This document shows positions 16,703 through 26,464 of a stretch of 64,000 nucleotides of DNA, one piece after another; the first letter of the stretch is position 1, and each line of letters begins with the position of its first letter. Position numbers and translations under genes: made by a program. The stretch lies in the NCBI RefSeq assembly GCF_009617585.1, contig NZ_WIXI01000037.1, positions 62,001 through 126,000 of the forward strand, written 5' to 3'. Origin of the DNA: Endobacterium cereale (GTDB taxonomy: Bacteria > Pseudomonadota > Alphaproteobacteria > Rhizobiales > Rhizobiaceae). Under the pieces are notes generated by a model. The model made no database searches, had not been told where the DNA came from, and saw nothing but the letters and a program-made list of their open reading frames with translations.

Positions 16703-18631
16703 ATGCAAGGATTTAGTCGCCGCGCGTTTCTGGCTGCGAGTACTGCCGCTGTTATTCTGCCTGCAATGCCTGCGCTTGCGCAGGTGACTCCCGCCAGGGA
16801 GCCGGCCATGCTGGAAGCTTTGGTCAAGGCAGGGAACCTTCCCGCAGTCGCGGATCGCCTGCCGATCAACCCACTCGTCGTAACGCCTCTTGATCGCGTC
16901 GGCACCCATGGGGGTGACTGGAACAGCGCGATTGTCGGTGGTGGATCCCTATCAATGCTGTTTCGTTACCAGGCCTACGAGCCTCTTGTTCGTTATGCGC
17001 CGGATTGGTCGGGTGTGGTGCCGAACGTCGCAGAGCATTTTGAAAGCAATACCGATGCGACCGAATTCACTTTCAGGCTTCGCAAGGGGATGAAGTGGTC
17101 GGATGGAGAGCCTTTCACCACCGAGGACATCCTGTTCTGGTACGAGGATATCTTCGATTATGATGGCCTGAACGACGTTGGCCAGAACCATCTGCGAGCT
17201 GGAGGCAAAAAGGCGCGGTTCGAGGCTGTCGACGACGTCACGTTCAAGGTGATCTTCGCGGCACCCAACGGACTATTCCCGCTGCGGCTCGCTTGGGCAA
17301 ACGACGACCAGACGACGCGTGCACCGAAACATTACCTGAAGCAGTTCCACATAAAATATAATCCGGATGCCGAGCAGCAGGCCAAGGCCAAGGGAGCTTC
17401 CGGCTGGATCCAATTGTTCCAGCGTGAAGCTGGTCTCGTCGTCGACAACGAGTTCTTCCAGAACTCGCAGCGCCCGGTCATTCACGCCTGGAAAATGGCA
17501 ATAGCGCCGGGGCAGAGCACCGACCGCGCGGTTGCCGAACGTAACCCCTATTATTGGAAGGTCGATACCGAGGGCAATCAACTGCCTTACCTTGATCGCA
17601 TCGTTTACCAGATGGTGGCCGATGCACAGGTCTTGCTGTTGAAAGCCATGCAGGGTGAGATCGACCTGATGGACCAATACATAGCCACCCCAGCCAACCG
17701 TGCCGTCCTTTACGACTCCCAGGAACAGGGCAAGTTCGGCCTTTATACGCTGACCTCGACCGAGACCAACGAGATGGTCTTCCAGCTCAACCTCAACCAT
17801 CCTAACGAGGCCAAGCGAAAACTCTACAACAACAAGGATTTCAGGGCGGCGCTGTCTATGGCACTGGACCGTCAGGCTATCATCGACACTGTGTTCATCG
17901 GCCAAGGAACGATCTCGCAGCCCGCCGTCCGGGCGGAAGATCCACTCTACAACGAACGCCTGGCTACACAGTTCACTCAGTACGATCCCGATGCTGCCAA
18001 CGCCCTGCTGGACAAGATCCTTCCGAACAAAGACGGTGAGGGTTTCCGACAGGATGAAAGCGGCAAACGGGTGACGATCATCTTCGAGATCGATCAGGCG
18101 CGCGCAACGTTTCTTGACATCTTCCAGCTCGCGTTGCCAATGTTCCAGGCGGTCGGCGTGGATGTGCAGATGCGAAGCATGGACCGCTCCCTGTGGGAGG
18201 TTCGGGTTCGCCAGGGCATCGAGTTCGATGGCACAGCGCATCGCTTCGGTGGCAATGGCGGTATCGCAGCCATCCTCGACCCACGCTACTTCATCCCCAA
18301 CACGACAGAAGCCCTCTACGCTAAGGGGTGGCAGTTATGGTACCGCGACCCCGCATCCAAGGGAGCGGTCGAACCACCCCAGCCGGTCAAGGACGCGTTG
18401 GAACGATATGACCGCGTGCTAGGCTCGCCGGATCCAGAGGTACAACGTAAGTTGATGGCAGAAATTCTCGAGATCGCCGCCGACCAGTTCTATGTCTTCG
18501 GCGTCTGCCTGCCGAGCGACAGTTACGGCGTGGTGCGAAACGACATGCAGAACGTCCCCAAGACGATGCCGAACTCCTGGGGTTATCCGACGCCGGGACC
18601 TGCGAACCCCGAGACCTTCTTCAAGGCCTGA
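16703..18631 (+). CDS. Oligopeptide/oligosaccharide ABC transporter, solute-binding protein (family 5)
   Basis: The 642-residue protein starts with a twin-arginine-like signal (FSRRAFLAASTAAVIL, ending ALAQ). The family 5 (DppA/OppA) fold follows: FEAVDDVTFKVIF, NPYYWKVDTEGNQLPYLD, LNLNHPNEAKRKLYNNKDFRAALSMALDRQAI. At about 640 residues it is longer than DppA (about 535), as in the group that imports plant-derived oligosaccharides rather than peptides. AGGAGGAAAG lies just before ATG 16703. It is the first gene of an eight-gene operon that continues with a glycoside hydrolase, so a glycan or glycoside ligand is more likely than a peptide; this is inference. Confidence 0.88.
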   Translation: MQGFSRRAFLAASTAAVILPAMPALAQVTPAREPAMLEALVKAGNLPAVADRLPINPLVVTPLDRVGTHGGDWNSAIVGGGSLSMLFRYQAYEPLVRYAPDWSGVVPNVAEHFESNTDATEFTFRLRKGMKWSDGEPFTTEDILFWYEDIFDYDGLNDVGQNHLRAGGKKARFEAVDDVTFKVIFAAPNGLFPLRLAWANDDQTTRAPKHYLKQFHIKYNPDAEQQAKAKGASGWIQLFQREAGLVVDNEFFQNSQRPVIHAWKMAIAPGQSTDRAVAERNPYYWKVDTEGNQLPYLDRIVYQMVADAQVLLLKAMQGEIDLMDQYIATPANRAVLYDSQEQGKFGLYTLTSTETNEMVFQLNLNHPNEAKRKLYNNKDFRAALSMALDRQAIIDTVFIGQGTISQPAVRAEDPLYNERLATQFTQYDPDAANALLDKILPNKDGEGFRQDESGKRVTIIFEIDQARATFLDIFQLALPMFQAVGVDVQMRSMDRSLWEVRVRQGIEFDGTAHRFGGNGGIAAILDPRYFIPNTTEALYAKGWQLWYRDPASKGAVEPPQPVKDALERYDRVLGSPDPEVQRKLMAEILEIAADQFYVFGVCLPSDSYGVVRNDMQNVPKTMPNSWGYPTPGPANPETFFKA

Positions 18632-18734
18632 TCACACTGTCTCGTCCCTGTCCTGGAAAGGTCCGGGACGCGTACTTCAACCTGTTGCACGTGCCCCACG
18701 GCGCGAAGGCACCCTATTGCCATGGAAAGCCCAT

Positions 18735-20849
18735 ATGCTGCATCGACCAAGCGAAGCCGTTGTTTCCACCGATCGTTCTCCTGAATGGTACAAGTCCGCC
18801 ACCCGCTGGACACAGCTGACATTCGCGGAAGATGATCCCGATAAATACGATCCGGAATTCTGGATCGACGTGTTTCGGCGCACCAAGTCGAACGCAGTGT
18901 GCCTCTCGGCCGGCGGCTACATTGCCTACTATCCCAGCGAAATCCCGCTGCATTACGTGTCGAAATTCATCGGCGGCACAGACCCATTCGGCACCATCGT
19001 CGAGGGAGCTCGCAAGCTTGGCATGCATGTCATGGCGCGTGTCGACCCGCATGCCATCCACGCGGACGCGGCGGCTGCCCATCCGGAGTGGGTAGCGATC
19101 AACCGGGACGGTACGCCACGCGAACACTGGGCCTTCCCCGGCATCTACGTGACCGACGCGCTGGGAAGCTACAACCGCGACTTTACCACCGAGGTCATCC
19201 GGGAGATCGTCACCAAATACGACATCGATGCGGTGTTCGCCAACCGCTGGCAGGGGCACGGCGTTTCATACAGCGAAGATAATCAAAGACGTTTCAAAAG
19301 CGAAACCGGCTTTGACCTTCCCGCGAAAGCGGATGCCACCGATCCCGCATGGCAGGCATGGGCCGCATGGCGCCGGCGGGTACTCACGGACCTCGTGGTC
19401 TACTGGGACGAGACGGTGAAGGCCATCCGCCCCCACGCGAGCTTCATCCCCAACATGAGCGGTTCATCGCTCATGGAGTTCGACCTGTCACTCATCCAGA
19501 AGCATTGCCCGATCCTGTTCGTTGACCACCAGGCGCGCCAAGGCGTCGAGGTCGGCTGGTCTGCCGGCCGCAACGGCAAGCGCATCCGCGGGACGTTCCG
19601 CGACCGTCCGGTCGGGCTGATCACCTCCATCGGGCCGGAGGAAGAATATCGCTGGAAGGACAGCGTCCAGAGCGGCGAAGAGATCAAGCTGTGGATCCAT
19701 GATGGCATGGCGCAGGGACTGTTTCCCTGGTTCACAAAATTCAACGCCTGCGTTCCGGATGATCGCTGGGTGCAGCCGGTCGTCGAGGCATTTAACCTGC
19801 ATGCGGACATCGAGCCACAAATCGAGGGAATGCAGCCGACAGCCGAGATCGCCATCATCGATCCGTCGACGACGCTCAGGCACTGGGCACCAGAAGAGCG
19901 GCACATCGCCGAACACAACGATCTCGGTTTCTATCACGCCCTGGTCGAAGCGCGCATTCCGTTCGAGTTCCTCTCCGACCAAGTGATGACCCCAGAAGCA
20001 CTCGACCGCTTCAAGCTGATCGTACTGGCCAACGCTACATATCTATCCGACGAACAGTGCTTGGCGATTGAGCAATATGTCCAGCGCGGCGGTTCGGTCG
20101 TGGCGGCAAGCGAGACCTCGCTCTACGACGAAGTTGGCACTCGACGGGATGATTTCGGTCTCTCGCGGGTATTCGGCGCATCTCTGACATCGGCTCCACG
20201 CGGTCCTGTCAAAAACACCTACGTGGCGCTGTCCGGCTCGCACCCTGTCAACAAGGGCTATGAGGGCGCCTCTCGCATCATCGGCGGTACACGTCTGATC
20301 GCTGTCGATGCAGATGCGACGGCAGACACCCCGTTCCTCTACGTGCCTGACTTTCCAGATCTGCCGATGGAGGAGGTCTACCCCCGGGAGGCGCCGACCG
20401 GAGCCGCCGTCGTTGCACGCGACACCGGCCACGGAGGACGCGTCGTCTACATCCCGTGGAATATCGGCGAGGTCTTCTGGAAGGTGCTTGCTCCCGATCA
20501 CGGCCGATTGATCGCAAATGCGGTGACCTGGGCGATCGGCAAGGATCATCGCGTCCGGGTCGAGGGCAAAGGGATCATCGATATCGCCGTCTACGAGAGT
20601 GAGGACGCCATGGCGATCTTCCTGGTCAACCTCACCAACCCGATGATGATGAAGGGTCCCTTGCGGGAGGTCTATCCGATCGGTCAGCAAAACCTGTCGA
20701 TCGAACTGCCGAAGGGGCGCAAGCCGGGGGCGATAAAGCTGCTCGTTGGCACTGAAGCGGTTTCAAGCCGTATCGTGGGGAACCGTGTCGAAATCCTGGT
20801 GCCTACCATTGAGGCTCTTGAGACGGTTCATCTCACCTGGCAGTCGTGA
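18735..20849 (+). CDS. GHL6-like glycoside hydrolase with beta-galactosidase trimerisation-like domain
   Basis: The protein is 704 residues from ATG 18735, which has GGAAAG 5 bases upstream. The first half resembles a TIM barrel of the hypothetical glycosyl hydrolase 6 (GHL6) type: RWTQLTFAEDDPDKYDPEFW, NAVCLSAGGYIAYYPSEI, KLGMHVMARVDPHA, and YDIDAVFANRWQGHG. From about residue 370 a glutamine amidotransferase-like domain follows (AEIAIIDPSTT through VQRGGSVVAASE), as in the trimerisation domain of GH42 beta-galactosidases, then a small beta domain. No signal peptide is seen, so it probably acts on imported oligosaccharide. The catalytic pair cannot be assigned by eye. It lies between the binding protein and the permeases. 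Confidence 0.72.
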   Translation: MLHRPSEAVVSTDRSPEWYKSATRWTQLTFAEDDPDKYDPEFWIDVFRRTKSNAVCLSAGGYIAYYPSEIPLHYVSKFIGGTDPFGTIVEGARKLGMHVMARVDPHAIHADAAAAHPEWVAINRDGTPREHWAFPGIYVTDALGSYNRDFTTEVIREIVTKYDIDAVFANRWQGHGVSYSEDNQRRFKSETGFDLPAKADATDPAWQAWAAWRRRVLTDLVVYWDETVKAIRPHASFIPNMSGSSLMEFDLSLIQKHCPILFVDHQARQGVEVGWSAGRNGKRIRGTFRDRPVGLITSIGPEEEYRWKDSVQSGEEIKLWIHDGMAQGLFPWFTKFNACVPDDRWVQPVVEAFNLHADIEPQIEGMQPTAEIAIIDPSTTLRHWAPEERHIAEHNDLGFYHALVEARIPFEFLSDQVMTPEALDRFKLIVLANATYLSDEQCLAIEQYVQRGGSVVAASETSLYDEVGTRRDDFGLSRVFGASLTSAPRGPVKNTYVALSGSHPVNKGYEGASRIIGGTRLIAVDADATADTPFLYVPDFPDLPMEEVYPREAPTGAAVVARDTGHGGRVVYIPWNIGEVFWKVLAPDHGRLIANAVTWAIGKDHRVRVEGKGIIDIAVYESEDAMAIFLVNLTNPMMMKGPLREVYPIGQQNLSIELPKGRKPGAIKLLVGTEAVSSRIVGNRVEILVPTIEALETVHLTWQS

Positions 20850-20876
20850 GCCAAGCAATAGCAGCGGGAGGAGACC

Positions 20877-21863
20877 ATGCTTGCTTATGTGGCGAAGCGC
20901 GTTCTGTACATGATACCGACCTTGTTCGGCATGTCGCTGATCGCCTTCATGATCATCCAGTTGCCGCCCGGCGACTATCTGACGTCACTTCTGTCCACCA
21001 TGGCCGATGGGGGACAGAACCTGGACGAGGCCACGATCGCGCGGTTGCGCACACAGTACGGCCTCGACCAGCCGGTCCATGTTCAGTACTTTGTCTGGAT
21101 TGGCGGAATACTGACCCGTGGCGATTTCGGCTACTCATTCGAATGGAACCAGCCGGTTTCCACCCTAATTTGGGACCGGATGGGATCAACTTTGCTGATC
21201 TCGCTGGCAAGCCTTTTAATGGTATGGGCGATCTCGCTCCCAATCGGCATTTATTCGGCGGTGAGGCGGCATTCGTTCGGCGACCACGCCTTCACGTTGC
21301 TGGGATTCATCGGGCTTGCCGTGCCGAACTTCATCATGGCGCTTACCTTGATGTATGCCAGCTATCGGTTCTTAGGGCAAAGCGTGGGCGGCATCTTCTC
21401 TCCCGCCTTCGTTGATGCTCCCTGGAGCCTTGCCAAGCTCACGGATATGCTGAGCCACATGTGGATCCCGGTGATCGTCATCGCCATGTCCGGCACTGCC
21501 GCCATGATCCGCATCCTCCGAGCGAACCTCTCCGATGAACTAAGCAAGCCCTATGTGATCACGGCTCGCGCCAAGGGACTGCCCGAGCACAAGGTTATCC
21601 TGAAATATCCCGTGCGCATCGCGCTCAATCCGTTTGTCAGCTCTATCGGCTGGGTGCTGCCGGACCTCGTCTCCGGTGTGACCATCACAGCGATCGTTCT
21701 GAACTTGCCGACCGCCGGTCCTTTGCTCCTGCGCGCGTTGGTTGGCCAGGACATGTATCTGGCGGGCAGCTTCATTCTCCTGATGGGTGTGCTGACGTTG
21801 GTTGGGATGCTGATCTCCGACATTCTTCTGGCGGTGCTTGATCCGCGAATTCGGTTCAACTGA
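20877..21863 (+). CDS. ABC transporter permease (DppB/OppB type)
   Basis: The 328-residue protein has six predicted membrane helices; the start MLAYVAKRVLYMIPTLFGMS and YGLDQPVHVQYFVWIGGILTRGDFGYS are standard for DppB-like subunits. The coupling loop ARAKGLPEHKVILKYPVRIA matches the EAA region of this group. GGGAGGAG stands 4 bases before the ATG. It pairs with the DppC-like subunit that follows 10 bases later. Confidence 0.93.
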   Translation: MLAYVAKRVLYMIPTLFGMSLIAFMIIQLPPGDYLTSLLSTMADGGQNLDEATIARLRTQYGLDQPVHVQYFVWIGGILTRGDFGYSFEWNQPVSTLIWDRMGSTLLISLASLLMVWAISLPIGIYSAVRRHSFGDHAFTLLGFIGLAVPNFIMALTLMYASYRFLGQSVGGIFSPAFVDAPWSLAKLTDMLSHMWIPVIVIAMSGTAAMIRILRANLSDELSKPYVITARAKGLPEHKVILKYPVRIALNPFVSSIGWVLPDLVSGVTITAIVLNLPTAGPLLLRALVGQDMYLAGSFILLMGVLTLVGMLISDILLAVLDPRIRFN

Positions 21864-21873
21864 GGGGGGCGCC

Positions 21874-23049
21874 ATGTTGATCGACAGAAATTCTACCGCC
21901 TTACTCGAGACTGGTCCCGCCGTCAGCCCGCTGAAGTCGGGAGGGAAGGTCAAAACTCTGGAAGCTGCCGGACAGTGGACCCTCATCCGCCAGCGCTTCT
22001 TCCGCCACAAGGTCGCGGCTGTTGCCGGCGGCATCATTGTCGTGCTCTACTTGATCGGCGCCTTCGCCGAGTTCCTGGCGCCCGGCCTGCCCAACACGTC
22101 CCGGCCCCAGTTCACCTTTGCACCACCTCAGAGGATCTCACTATTTGCGCCGAATGCTGATGGCGAGACCAGGTTCCTGCCACATGTCAAGGGCTACAAG
22201 ATCGAGATCGAGCCTAAGGCGCTACGCCGTAGCTTCGTTGTCGACCAGACGAAGGTCATACCGATCGGCTTCTTCGTCAAAGGTGCGCCTTACAAACTCT
22301 GGGGTGTCATCCCGATGGAGACTCATCTGGTCGGTCCACTGGATGCGCGCGAACCAATGTATCTGCTTGGTTCCGACCGCCTCGGTCGAGACCTGATGAG
22401 CCGCCTGATCTACGGAACGCGGGTCTCTATGTCGATCGGGCTCGTGGGCGTGGCGATTTCGCTGTCGCTTGGCGTGATCATGGGAGCAGTTTCCGGTTAC
22501 TATGGCGGTTGGGTCGATACACTCATTCAACGGATCATCGAGATCGTCAGCGCTATGCCGACCATTCCGCTCTGGCTCGGGCTAGCGGCTGCAATCCCGC
22601 TTAGCTGGTCGCCGCTTTCTGTCTACTTCATGGTAACGCTGATCGTATCGCTTCTGAGTTGGACGGGGCTCGCACGAGAGGTCAGGGGGCGCTTTTTCTC
22701 GCTGCGCGGCGATGACTTCGTCACTGCTGCGAGGCTGGATGGGGCCGGCGAGCGGAGGATCATCTTTCGCCACATCTTGCCGTCGCTCACTAGCCATATT
22801 CTCGCAGTCGTGACGCTCGCCATCCCGACAATGATCGTAGCGGAAACGTCCTTGTCATTCCTCGGCGTCGGCCTGAAGCCGCCGGTCGTCAGCTGGGGTG
22901 TGTTGCTTCAGGATGCTCAGAACGTCCGCACGGTCGCAACCGCGCCGTGGTTGCTCATCTGGCCCAGCCTCGCGGTCGTGCTCGCGGTGCTGTCCTTCAA
23001 TTTCTTCGGCGACGGCCTGCGTGATGCAGCCGATCCCTACGACACTTGA
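21874..23049 (+). CDS. ABC transporter permease (DppC/OppC type)
   Basis: The 391-residue protein is longer than DppC (about 300). After the first helix (VAAVAGGIIVVLYLIGAFAE) there is a large periplasmic insert of roughly 100 residues before LGSDRLGRDLMSRLIYGTRV, then five more helices and the coupling loop TAARLDGAGERRIIFRHILP. The insert is usual in OppC relatives that work with long family 5 binding proteins. TGAGGGGGG precedes ATG 21874. Confidence 0.92.
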   Translation: MLIDRNSTALLETGPAVSPLKSGGKVKTLEAAGQWTLIRQRFFRHKVAAVAGGIIVVLYLIGAFAEFLAPGLPNTSRPQFTFAPPQRISLFAPNADGETRFLPHVKGYKIEIEPKALRRSFVVDQTKVIPIGFFVKGAPYKLWGVIPMETHLVGPLDAREPMYLLGSDRLGRDLMSRLIYGTRVSMSIGLVGVAISLSLGVIMGAVSGYYGGWVDTLIQRIIEIVSAMPTIPLWLGLAAAIPLSWSPLSVYFMVTLIVSLLSWTGLAREVRGRFFSLRGDDFVTAARLDGAGERRIIFRHILPSLTSHILAVVTLAIPTMIVAETSLSFLGVGLKPPVVSWGVLLQDAQNVRTVATAPWLLIWPSLAVVLAVLSFNFFGDGLRDAADPYDT

Positions 23050-23060
23050 GAGGAAGTTCG

Positions 23061-24773
23061 ATGATGAAGCCCAATGCGCTGCTCTCGGTCCGCAATTTGT
23101 CGATCGATTTCCACCTCCGGACACATGTGCTCCACGCTGTGCGCGACGTCACCTTCGACCTGAAGCGCGGAAAGACGATGGCGCTTGTCGGCGAAAGCGG
23201 TTCGGGAAAATCTGTCACGGCCCGCGGCCTGATGCGGATCATCGACAAGCCCGGCCGTATGACCGGCGGCCAGATCCTGCTCGACGGCCCGGACGGGCCT
23301 GTGGATGTCGCCCAGTTTAAGGAGGGGAGCCGCGAGGTGTTGGGCATCCGCGGCGGTCGGATCGGACTGATCTTTCAGGAGCCGATGAGCTCTTTGTCAC
23401 CGGTTCATACGATCGGCTCGCAGATCGTTGAGGCGGTTCGCCTGCACAAGCGGGTCTCGAAGAAAGAGGCGCGCGTTCGTTGCATTGAGTTGCTGCGCCA
23501 GGTCGAAATCCCGCAGCCAGAACTGATGACCGATCGCTACACGTTCGAGTTTTCCGGCGGCATGCGGCAGAGGGCCATGATCGCCATGGCGCTCGCCTGT
23601 GATCCGGAAGTGCTAATCGCCGACGAGCCGACGACGGCGCTCGACGTCACGACGCAGGCGGAGATCCTCGACCTCATCAAGCGGCTGCAGGACGAGCGCG
23701 GCATGGCAATGCTGCTAATCACCCACGACATGGGGATCGTCGCCGAAGTTGCGGATGAGGTTGCCGTTATGCGCTTCGGCAAGATCGTCGAGCAGGGGCC
23801 GGTCGACGACATCTTCCACGCAAGCCGGCATCCGTATACGCGACAGCTTCTCGATGCGACGGTCAAGCTGGAAAGTGGCGCGGCAGGGCGCGCGTTGCCG
23901 GCATCGCTCGCTCCGACCGTCGCGCCGGTTCTCTCCATCAGAAACCTGACCAAGATCTACGGCGCACCGTCACGCATGTTTTCGCGCGGCAGCGGTCGCG
24001 GCCTGGTCGCCGTCGATGACGCCAATCTTGATCTCTTCCCCGGCGAAAACCTCGGTATCGTTGGGGAGAGCGGCTCGGGCAAGACGACGCTCGGCAGGAT
24101 GATCCTGCGCATCGTAGAGCCGACGTCGGGTAGCGTCACATACCGTGCCGACGAGGCGGCCTCACCGGTCGATGTCACGACGCTCGGCAAGGCCGATCTG
24201 CGGCGCTATCATCAGGATGTGAGGCTGATTTTCCAGGATCCGTTCGCCTCGCTCAATCCGCGCATGACAGTCAAGCAGATCATCGGCGATCCGCTCGTCA
24301 TCTCCAAGGCCATGTCTGGCAGGGCCGTGGAGGCGCGCGTCGCCGAGTTGCTGGGCAAGGTGGGCCTTGATCCTCTTGCCATGGAACGTTACCCGCACGC
24401 GTTTTCAGGCGGTCAGCGCCAGCGCATTGGTATCGCCCGGGCGCTCGCGCTCAATCCCAAGGTGATCGTCGCCGACGAGGCGACCTCCGCGCTCGACGTG
24501 TCAATCCGCAGCCAGATACTCGACCTGTTGCTCGACATTCAGAAGCAGTTGCACCTCAGCTTCGTCTTCATCTCTCACGATATCTCGGTCGTGCGGTACT
24601 TCTGCGACCGCGTGGCGGTCATGCACAGGGGAAAGGTCGTTGAAGTCGGCGATGCGGAGTCAATCCGCACCAACCCGTCGCAGCCCTACACGAAGCGGCT
24701 GATTTCCTCCGTCCCCAATCCGGATCCCCGCAACAAGCGCATGCTTCACCGCCTGCGCGCAGATCAAGTTTGA
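23061..24773 (+). CDS. Fused dual ATP-binding protein (DppD-DppF type)
   Basis: The 570-residue protein carries two complete ABC ATPase domains. The first has Walker [10 protein letters not shown] (44-52), signature FSGGMRQR (164-171), Walker B LIADEP (185-190) and LITHD. The second has Walker [10 protein letters not shown] (335-343), signature FSGGQRQR, Walker [12 protein letters not shown] and FISHD. Such fusions replace the separate DppD and DppF subunits in many rhizobia. The first domain's switch is THDMG and both catalytic glutamates are present, so both sites look active. AGAGGAAG precedes ATG 23061. It powers the permease pair encoded just before. Confidence 0.93.
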   Translation: MMKPNALLSVRNLSIDFHLRTHVLHAVRDVTFDLKRGKTMALVGESGSGKSVTARGLMRIIDKPGRMTGGQILLDGPDGPVDVAQFKEGSREVLGIRGGRIGLIFQEPMSSLSPVHTIGSQIVEAVRLHKRVSKKEARVRCIELLRQVEIPQPELMTDRYTFEFSGGMRQRAMIAMALACDPEVLIADEPTTALDVTTQAEILDLIKRLQDERGMAMLLITHDMGIVAEVADEVAVMRFGKIVEQGPVDDIFHASRHPYTRQLLDATVKLESGAAGRALPASLAPTVAPVLSIRNLTKIYGAPSRMFSRGSGRGLVAVDDANLDLFPGENLGIVGESGSGKTTLGRMILRIVEPTSGSVTYRADEAASPVDVTTLGKADLRRYHQDVRLIFQDPFASLNPRMTVKQIIGDPLVISKAMSGRAVEARVAELLGKVGLDPLAMERYPHAFSGGQRQRIGIARALALNPKVIVADEATSALDVSIRSQILDLLLDIQKQLHLSFVFISHDISVVRYFCDRVAVMHRGKVVEVGDAESIRTNPSQPYTKRLISSVPNPDPRNKRMLHRLRADQV

Positions 24774-24783
24774 GCCGTTCAGC

Positions 24784-25560
24784 ATGCCTAAGTTCGCAGC
24801 CAATCTTTCCATGCTCTACACCGAGCATTCCTTCATCGACCGCTTTGCCGCCGCCGCTACGGATGGCTTCCGGGCGGTAGAATACGTCAGCCCCTATGAG
24901 GAAGTCCCTCAAGCGATCGCCGCCGAGCTGGCACGCCATGATCTGCAGCAAGCCCTGTTCAATCTGCCAGCCGGCAACTGGGCAGTAGGCGAGCGGGGCA
25001 TAGCCTGCCTGCCGGACAGGGTCGCGGAATTCCAGGCATCCGTGACCAGAGCGATCAAGTACGCGGACGCACTCGGCTGCCGCAAGGTCAACTGCCTTGC
25101 CGGCATCGTGCCCGCCGCCGTTGAGCCTGACGTAGCCGAGGCGACGTTCGTAGATAATCTGCGCTATGCTGCCGAACAGTTGGCCGATGCCGGAATCTCG
25201 CTGGTCTTCGAGCCGATCAACACCCGCGACATCCCCGGCTACTTTTTGACAACGACGGATCAGGCGGAGCGGATCATGGATCGGGTTGGCCATTCCAACC
25301 TACTGATCCAATACGATTTCTATCACATGCAGATCATGCAAGGTGATCTCGTCTCCACCTTCGAGAGGCTGCGGGGCAAGATCGGCCATGTTCAGATCGC
25401 TGATAATCCTGGACGCCACGAGCCGGGGAGTGGGGAGATCAACCATGACTTCATCTTCAGGCGCCTGGATGAACTCGGCTACGACGGCTGGGTCGGGTGC
25501 GAATATCGACCAGCCGCCGGCACCAGCGAAGGACTGGGCTGGATGAAGGCATATCAGTAA
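24784..25560 (+). CDS. hyi: Hydroxypyruvate isomerase family protein (Hyi/OtnI type)
   Basis: The 258-residue TIM barrel follows the Hyi pattern: FAANLSMLYTEHSFIDRFAAA at the start, FNLPAGNWAVGERGIACLP, the strand-end glutamate in LVFEPINTRDIPGY, IQYDFYHMQIMQGDL, HVQIADNPGRHEPGSGEI and GWVGCEYRP. These contain the metal-binding Glu, Asp, His and Glu of the xylose isomerase-like superfamily. Hyi interconverts hydroxypyruvate and tartronate semialdehyde; the close relative OtnI acts on 2-oxotetronate, and the two cannot be told apart by eye. It is 10 bases after the transporter ATPase and is followed by the matching reductase. Confidence 0.85.
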   Translation: MPKFAANLSMLYTEHSFIDRFAAAATDGFRAVEYVSPYEEVPQAIAAELARHDLQQALFNLPAGNWAVGERGIACLPDRVAEFQASVTRAIKYADALGCRKVNCLAGIVPAAVEPDVAEATFVDNLRYAAEQLADAGISLVFEPINTRDIPGYFLTTTDQAERIMDRVGHSNLLIQYDFYHMQIMQGDLVSTFERLRGKIGHVQIADNPGRHEPGSGEINHDFIFRRLDELGYDGWVGCEYRPAAGTSEGLGWMKAYQ

Positions 25561-25572
25561 GGAGATTGAGCT

Positions 25573-26424
25573 TTGAAGATCGGATTTATCGGACTGGGCG
25601 TCATGGGCCGCCCGATGGCGCAGCACTTGATCGAAGCGGGCCACGAGCTTTACCTACATCGGGTGAAGCCTGCTTCGACGCATCTTGTCAAGCATGGCGC
25701 GACGGCCTGCGCTTCCGCCATGGAGGTGGCGCAGGCTGCCGAAGTCATCATTCTCATGCTGCCCGACACGCCTGATGTCGAAACCGTGCTGTTTGGAGAA
25801 GAGGGGGTTGCGCAGGGTCTTAGCAGCGGCAAGCTGGTGATCGACATGAGCTCGATTTCGCCGCTGGCGACCAAGGATTTCGCCGCCCGTATCGAGGCCT
25901 GCGGTTGCGACTATGTCGACGCGCCTGTCTCGGGCGGAGAGGTCGGCGCAAAAGCCGCCTCGCTCACGATCATGGCCGGCGGAAAGCCGGAAGCGTTTGA
26001 GCGCGCAAAGCCCCTGTTTGAAAAGATGGGCAAGAACATCACGTTGATCGGCGGTGTCGGCGATGGTCAGATCGCCAAGGTCGCCAACCAGATCGTCGTC
26101 GCCCTCAACATTCAGGCCGTATCGGAAGCTATCAGGTTTTCCAGAAAGGCGGGCGCCGATCCGACCGTCGTTCGCAAAGCCCTGTTGGGCGGTTTTGCAG
26201 CGTCGCGGGTTCTCGAAATTCACGGAGAGCGGATGATTAACGAAGCCTTCGAGCCCGGCTTCCGCATGCGCTTACATCATAAGGATCTGTCGTTGGCGCT
26301 GGAATCCGCACGCCTGCTGGAGATTATGCTGCCCAATACCGCAATGGTGCACCAGTTGATGAACAGTGCCCTGGAAAAAGGTCTGGGTGACACGGACCAC
26401 TCGGCGCTCATTAAGGCATTATGA
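25573..26424 (+). CDS. garR: 2-hydroxy-3-oxopropionate (tartronate semialdehyde) reductase
   Basis: This 283-residue member of the beta-hydroxyacid dehydrogenase family has the N-terminal NAD(P) loop GFIGLGVMGRPMA, the substrate-binding block DAPVSGGEVGA, the catalytic-lysine region GDGQIAKVANQIVVALNI and the later block GFRMRLHHKDLSLAL. The wording matches GarR/GlxR rather than 6-phosphogluconate or hydroxyisobutyrate enzymes. It would reduce tartronate semialdehyde to D-glycerate in the cytoplasm. The start is TTG with GGAG 8 bases upstream. Its position between hyi and a glycerate kinase makes the three-step route clear. Confidence 0.88.
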   Translation: MKIGFIGLGVMGRPMAQHLIEAGHELYLHRVKPASTHLVKHGATACASAMEVAQAAEVIILMLPDTPDVETVLFGEEGVAQGLSSGKLVIDMSSISPLATKDFAARIEACGCDYVDAPVSGGEVGAKAASLTIMAGGKPEAFERAKPLFEKMGKNITLIGGVGDGQIAKVANQIVVALNIQAVSEAIRFSRKAGADPTVVRKALLGGFAASRVLEIHGERMINEAFEPGFRMRLHHKDLSLALESARLLEIMLPNTAMVHQLMNSALEKGLGDTDHSALIKAL

Positions 26425-26464
26425 CGTTGCCACCGCGAAGTTCGACCGACAGGAGCAACGCACG